A DNA stretch of 64,000 bases from Crossiella sp. CA-258035 (GTDB lineage: Bacteria > Actinomycetota > Actinomycetes > Mycobacteriales > Pseudonocardiaceae). Below, piece by piece: positions 51,760 through 64,000 of the stretch. Within the stretch, counting starts at the first letter, position 1. Each line of letters begins with the position of its first letter. The stretch lies in assembly GCF_030064675.1 (NCBI RefSeq), contig NZ_CP116413.1, positions 3,256,001 to 3,320,000 on the forward strand, read 5' to 3'. The notes beneath the pieces were generated by a model. It saw nothing but the letters and a program-made list of their open reading frames with translations. It did no database searches and had not been told where the DNA came from. The position numbers and the translations under genes are program-made.

Positions 51760-51787
51760 AAGGCCCCGTCGGTGACGACGGGGCCTT
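51760..51787. terminator. Bidirectional terminator between the LuxR pair and sbnB
   Basis: AAGGCCCCGTC at 51760-51770 and GACGGGGCCTT at 51777-51787 form a perfect 11-bp stem with a 6-nt loop. It lies between convergent genes and has AA/TT ends, so it can serve both strands. Confidence 0.85.
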
Positions 51788-51793
51788 CGCGGG

Positions 51794-52804
51794 TCAGCCG
51801 GTGGAGCTCATCGCGGCCTCCCCGGCGGGTAGGAAGTCGGTCAGCTCCACCCCGAGCCCGGACTCCCGCGCCAGCCGCAGCACCAGCGCGGACACCGCCA
51901 GGTCGAGCACGCCGAGACCGAAGGGGGAGAACAGGGTCACCCGGTCCGCATGCCGGTGGTGCTCGGTGCCGGCGGTGAGCAGGTCGCCGAGCGCGCCGGT
52001 GATGAACTCGCGGTGGCCAAGGTGCTGCTCGGCCAGGTGCAGCGAGGTGGCGGCGCGGCACACGTGGTCGTGGTCGTCGACGATGTTCACCGCCGCGCGG
52101 ACCCCGTCGATGGTGACATCGCGCAGGGACAGGCCCAGCACCAGTGTGCCGGGGCGGCAGGCGTCCAGGTCCGTGTGCGGCACGGAGGCGGTGGTGGCGA
52201 AGGAGACCAGCCGGTGCGCGGCAAGGGCCTCAGCCAGCTCGGCGGCCACCGTGACGGTCAGGCCGGGGCCGCAGCGGGCGGCGAAGGACTCCGCCCGGTC
52301 GCGGTCCAGGTCGAACACGGTCACCGCGCGCAGCTCCGGCCGCACCACCCGCAGGAACCGCAGCACCTCCCGGTTGATCACCCCCGTGCCGACCAGCGTC
52401 ACCCCGGAGTCCGGTGCGGCACCAGGAAGTGTGGCCGCGGCCAGGGCCGCGCTGGCCGCGGTGCGGCGCGCCGAGATCGTCGAACCCTCCAGCAGCGCAA
52501 CGGGGTTGCCGGTGCGCATGGAGTTCAGCACAATCGCCGCCGAGGCCCGTTGCAGGCCGAGCTCGACGTTGCCGGGGAAGCTGGCGATCCACTTCATCCC
52601 GGCCACCGCCTGCGCCCCACCGAGGTAGGCGGGCAGCCCGATGATCCGGTTGCGGGTGTCGTCGGGGAACCGCAGGAACACCGAGTGCGGCAACGCGGTC
52701 TCACCCCGCGCGTGCTGCACGTAGGCCTGCCGCACCGCGGCCAGCACCTCCAGCTCCCGCCCGTCCAGCACCCGCCGGACCGCGTCGTTGCCGAGGATCA
52801 GCAC
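51794..52804 (-). CDS. sbnB: SbnB-like N-(1-amino-1-carboxy-2-ethyl)-glutamate dehydrogenase
   Basis: 336 residues from a GTG at 52804, preceded by GGAGG and overlapping the sbnA stop by 7 bp. It belongs to the ornithine cyclodeaminase/mu-crystallin family: ALPHSVFLRFPDD, IIGLPAYLGG, MKWIASFPGN and the Rossmann motif VTLVGTGVINREVLRFL. Directly beside sbnA it is best read as SbnB. That enzyme uses NAD+ and water to split the sbnA product into L-2,3-diaminopropionate, 2-oxoglutarate and NADH. The pair is the standard supply route for this amino acid in peptide clusters. Confidence 0.9.
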   Translation of the reverse strand: MLILGNDAVRRVLDGRELEVLAAVRQAYVQHARGETALPHSVFLRFPDDTRNRIIGLPAYLGGAQAVAGMKWIASFPGNVELGLQRASAAIVLNSMRTGNPVALLEGSTISARRTAASAALAAATLPGAAPDSGVTLVGTGVINREVLRFLRVVRPELRAVTVFDLDRDRAESFAARCGPGLTVTVAAELAEALAAHRLVSFATTASVPHTDLDACRPGTLVLGLSLRDVTIDGVRAAVNIVDDHDHVCRAATSLHLAEQHLGHREFITGALGDLLTAGTEHHRHADRVTLFSPFGLGVLDLAVSALVLRLARESGLGVELTDFLPAGEAAMSSTG

Positions 52805-53811
52805 CTGGCCACCTCCATCGCGTCGTCCTTCCACAGCTCGGTGACATCGCCGAACTGGGCCGCGACCCAGTCGTCGTCGTAGATCGTGTCGAGGTACCGC
52901 TCACCGCGGTCGGGCAGGATCAGCGCGCAGTTCGCCCCGGCCGGGATCCGCTCCCGCAGCCGGTGCAGCGCGCTGACCACCGCGCCGGAGGAGCCACCGG
53001 CCAGGATCGCCTCCCGCACCGCGAGCCTGCGGCAGCCGACCACGCAGTCCAGGTCGTTGACGTGCACCACCTCATCGGCCAGCCCCGGCCGGAACAGCTC
53101 CGGCGGCACCGCCGCGCCGTGCCCGGGGATCAGCCGCCTGCCCACCGGTGGGTGGAAGATCGCGCTGCTCTCCGCGTCCACCGCGATGATCCGCACCGCC
53201 AGCCCGTGCTCGCGCGCGTACTCCGCGCAGCCGCGCAGCGTGCCGGCCGAGCTGACCGTGCACAGCAGGAAGTCCAGCTCGCCGTCCAGCGCTTCGACGA
53301 TCTCCCGCATGGTGCCGCGGTGCGCCCAGGCGTTGCGCGGGTTGCCGTACTGGTTGGGGCAGTAGGCATCCGGGATGGTCGCCAGCAGTTCCAGCACCCG
53401 CCGCCTGCGGATCGGCAGGTACTCGCCGGTGGCCGGGTCCCGGTCGGTGACGGTGTGCACCTCGGCGCCGTAGGCCCGCATGATCGCGATGTTCTGCGGG
53501 TTGGTGCGCGGGTCGACCACGCACACGAACCGCAGGTCCAGCAGCCGGCACACCTGGGCCAGACCGATGCCGAGGTTGCCGGAGCTGGACTCCACCACCA
53601 CCGACCGGCCGGGCACCACCGCGCCGGTGCGCACCGCCTCGGTCAGCATCGCGTGCGCGGACCGGTCCTTGATGCTGCCACCGGGATTGGCCGCCTCCAG
53701 CTTCGCGTGCACCCGGAACCCGCTGCCGGGCAACAACCTGGTCAGCTCGACCAGCGGGGTCCCGCCGATCGTGCCGAGCACCCCGGCCGAACCGGTGCCG
53801 TAGCCGCTCAT
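52798..53811 (-). CDS. sbnA: SbnA-like N-(1-amino-1-carboxy-2-ethyl)-glutamate synthase
   Basis: 337 residues from the ATG at 53811, six bp after the mbtH stop. It has the cysteine-synthase fold: IGGTPLVELTRLL, the PLP lysine in NPGGSIKDRSA, VVESSSGNLGIGLA and the phosphate loop SSAGTLRGCAEYA. SbnA replaces the phosphate of O-phosphoserine with glutamate to give the substrate of SbnB. Plain cysteine synthase is unlikely given the SbnB partner and the SSGNLG loop in place of TSGNTG. Confidence 0.9.
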   Translation of the reverse strand: MSGYGTGSAGVLGTIGGTPLVELTRLLPGSGFRVHAKLEAANPGGSIKDRSAHAMLTEAVRTGAVVPGRSVVVESSSGNLGIGLAQVCRLLDLRFVCVVDPRTNPQNIAIMRAYGAEVHTVTDRDPATGEYLPIRRRRVLELLATIPDAYCPNQYGNPRNAWAHRGTMREIVEALDGELDFLLCTVSSAGTLRGCAEYAREHGLAVRIIAVDAESSAIFHPPVGRRLIPGHGAAVPPELFRPGLADEVVHVNDLDCVVGCRRLAVREAILAGGSSGAVVSALHRLRERIPAGANCALILPDRGERYLDTIYDDDWVAAQFGDVTELWKDDAMEVARC

Positions 53812-53816
53812 GCCGG

Positions 53817-54026
53817 TCAGCTCACCTGTTCCATGCGGCGGCGCAGGCTCAGCGGGCGCATGTCGGTCCACACCCGGCCGATGTGGTCAAGGCACTCCTG
53901 GCGGGAACCCTCGGTGCCCTCGGCGTGCCAGCCCAGCGGCAGCTCGCGGTCGGCCCGCCAGATCGAGTACTGCTCCTCGTCGTTGCGCACGACGCGGTAC
54001 ACGGCCTCGTCGTTCTCCTCGGTCAT
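53817..54026 (-). CDS. MbtH-like NRPS accessory protein
   Basis: 69 residues; ATG at 54026 follows GGAGG. It has the family pattern: YRVVRNDEEQYSIWRADRELPLGWHAEG then CLDHIGRVWTDMRP, including conserved tryptophans and the SxWP-type site here written SIWRADRELPLGW. MbtH proteins bind adenylation domains and are often needed for their folding or activity. It is divergent from the NRPS and first in the sbnA-sbnB transcript. Confidence 0.95.
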   Translation of the reverse strand: MTEENDEAVYRVVRNDEEQYSIWRADRELPLGWHAEGTEGSRQECLDHIGRVWTDMRPLSLRRRMEQVS

Positions 54027-54049
54027 GACCGTCCTCCGGGGATCGGGGT

Positions 54050-54211
54050 AGGTCGTGTGTGGTGGGTCTTGTGCGTGAGCGCCGGAGTCCAGCCCGTTCC
54101 TGGTGGTGCCGCCGGAATGGCCTCGTACTGGGCGTACTTGGCCGTTCCGGCGGTGCCGCCAGGGACGGGCTGGGCCCGGCGGTCGCGTGCAAGACCCACC
54201 ACACACGACCT
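54050..54211. repeat. 162-bp near-perfect palindrome between mbtH and the NRPS gene
   Basis: The outer arms at 54050-54071 and 54190-54211 are 22 bp and perfectly complementary. Inner arms at 54091-54122 and 54140-54171 (32 bp) differ at five positions, all of which become G.U pairs in plus-strand RNA. The tip holds GTAC-TGGGC-GTAC. The intervening segments 54072-54090 and 54172-54189 also pair in large part. The gap 54027-54366 holds no gene apart from this element; the remaining 150 bp must contain the NRPS promoter or leader, where I see no clear -35/-10 pair. Confidence 0.9.
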
Positions 54212-54366
54212 GGGGCCCGCCGAGCGTGCCGTTCGAGATCTCCTGCGCCATAGGGACAAACGCGCACCCGAGGTGGCGGGCGAGCGCTGCCGCTCCTTCC
54301 CTGGTGGCGGTGCCGCTGCGGGCCGCAGTCTTCGGGGGACCAGGGCCGAGCAGGTGGAGGTGACCG

Positions 54367-63816
<9,450 letters not shown>

Positions 63817-63838
63817 CCGCCACCCGAGAGGACCCGCC

Positions 63839-64000
63839 ATGACCGTCACCGCGCACCACCCCGGCACGCACACCGCGGCCACCGACTTCTCGGTGTTCCA
63901 GGACCTCGAGTCCGAGGTGCGCAGCTACTGCCGGAAGTTCCCGATCGTCTTCCACCGGGCCAAGGGCGCCGAGCTGCACGGCGAGGACGGCCGGGTCTTC
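63839..64000 (+). CDS. Diaminobutyrate-2-oxoglutarate aminotransferase, N-terminal part (EctB-like)
   Basis: ATG at 63839 follows GAGAGGAC, 22 bp after the NRPS stop; 54 codons are visible before the window ends. The segment FQDLESEVRSYCRKFPIVF then HRAKGAELHGEDGRVF matches the N-terminus of EctB-type class III aminotransferases (ESEVRSYCRxFPxVF is characteristic). These make L-2,4-diaminobutyrate from aspartate semialdehyde and glutamate. Placed directly behind the NRPS, it probably supplies a second diamino acid for the peptide and not ectoine. The PLP-lysine part is outside the window. Confidence 0.85.
   Translation, partial: MTVTAHHPGTHTAATDFSVFQDLESEVRSYCRKFPIVFHRAKGAELHGEDGRVF

Noticed and set aside
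54050-54211. Palindrome as an insertion sequence or MITE
   Set aside because: There is no clear target-site duplication, no second copy in the window, and the symmetry continues through the middle instead of being limited to the ends. Kept as an alternative only.
54059-54253. Short frames inside the 162-bp palindrome
   Set aside because: They arise from the two arms being complementary and have no ribosome site.

Overview
This is a very GC-rich (visibly over 70%) stretch of an actinomycete chromosome. Genes are tightly packed with many ATGA/GTGA start-stop overlaps, GTG starts are frequent and GGAGG-type ribosome sites are common. The family mix (F420-type LLM oxidoreductase, Hanks kinase with DUF3558-like ectodomain, MbtH, roadblock/NIT-kinase signalling genes, SbnA/SbnB, many LysR/TetR/LuxR regulators) fits the order Pseudonocardiales. 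That placement is inference; no rRNA or tRNA gene is visible.

Layout. 1-9 kb: the 3' end of a threonine-synthase-like PLP enzyme, an ANT(6)-like nucleotidyltransferase, a primary-type sigma factor, small hypotheticals, a flavin monooxygenase, a repeat-filled spacer, a large AAA/TPR regulator-like ATPase without a DNA-binding domain, and a secreted serine protease. 9-23 kb: a 36-residue ORF with its own terminator, a GH36 alpha-galactosidase, a two-component system, a membrane protein, a methyltransferase, AlkD-like repair protein, an LLM oxidoreductase and several regulators. 23.5-32.1 kb (minus strand): one tightly coupled eight-gene operon coding for an ABC importer, 4-hydroxybenzoate 3-monooxygenase, a second substrate-binding lipoprotein, a histidine kinase with an extracytoplasmic sensing domain and a roadblock protein. 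32.3-40.2 kb: LysR, NAD-dependent formate dehydrogenase and maleylacetate reductase, then IclR-PcaF-PcaJ-PcaI. Together 23.5-40 kb is an aromatic-acid catabolic island ending in the beta-ketoadipate pathway.

40-51.8 kb: cupin, secreted beta-helix protein, Ser/Thr kinase plus FHA partner, a TetR-associated operon (hydrolase-SDR fusion, diiron-type hydrolase, ferredoxin reductase), a GNAT enzyme, a cobalamin riboswitch driving cbtB-cbtA, and a pair of NarL/LuxR-type regulators.

51.8-64 kb: the left part of a nonribosomal peptide cluster. On the minus strand, mbtH-sbnA-sbnB would make L-2,3-diaminopropionate and the NRPS chaperone. Divergently lie a three-module NRPS (C-A-T x3, no epimerase, no thioesterase) and the start of a diaminobutyrate aminotransferase gene that runs off the window. 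Binding-pocket residues read as Asn for module 1, a Gln-like pocket for module 2, and an unusual Glu278-containing pocket for module 3 that suits a basic diamino acid. The divergent promoter region carries a 162-bp near-perfect palindrome whose main mismatches are all G.U-compatible on the NRPS strand. A 13-bp palindrome, GTCCACWGTGGAC, recurs across the window far more often than chance allows.
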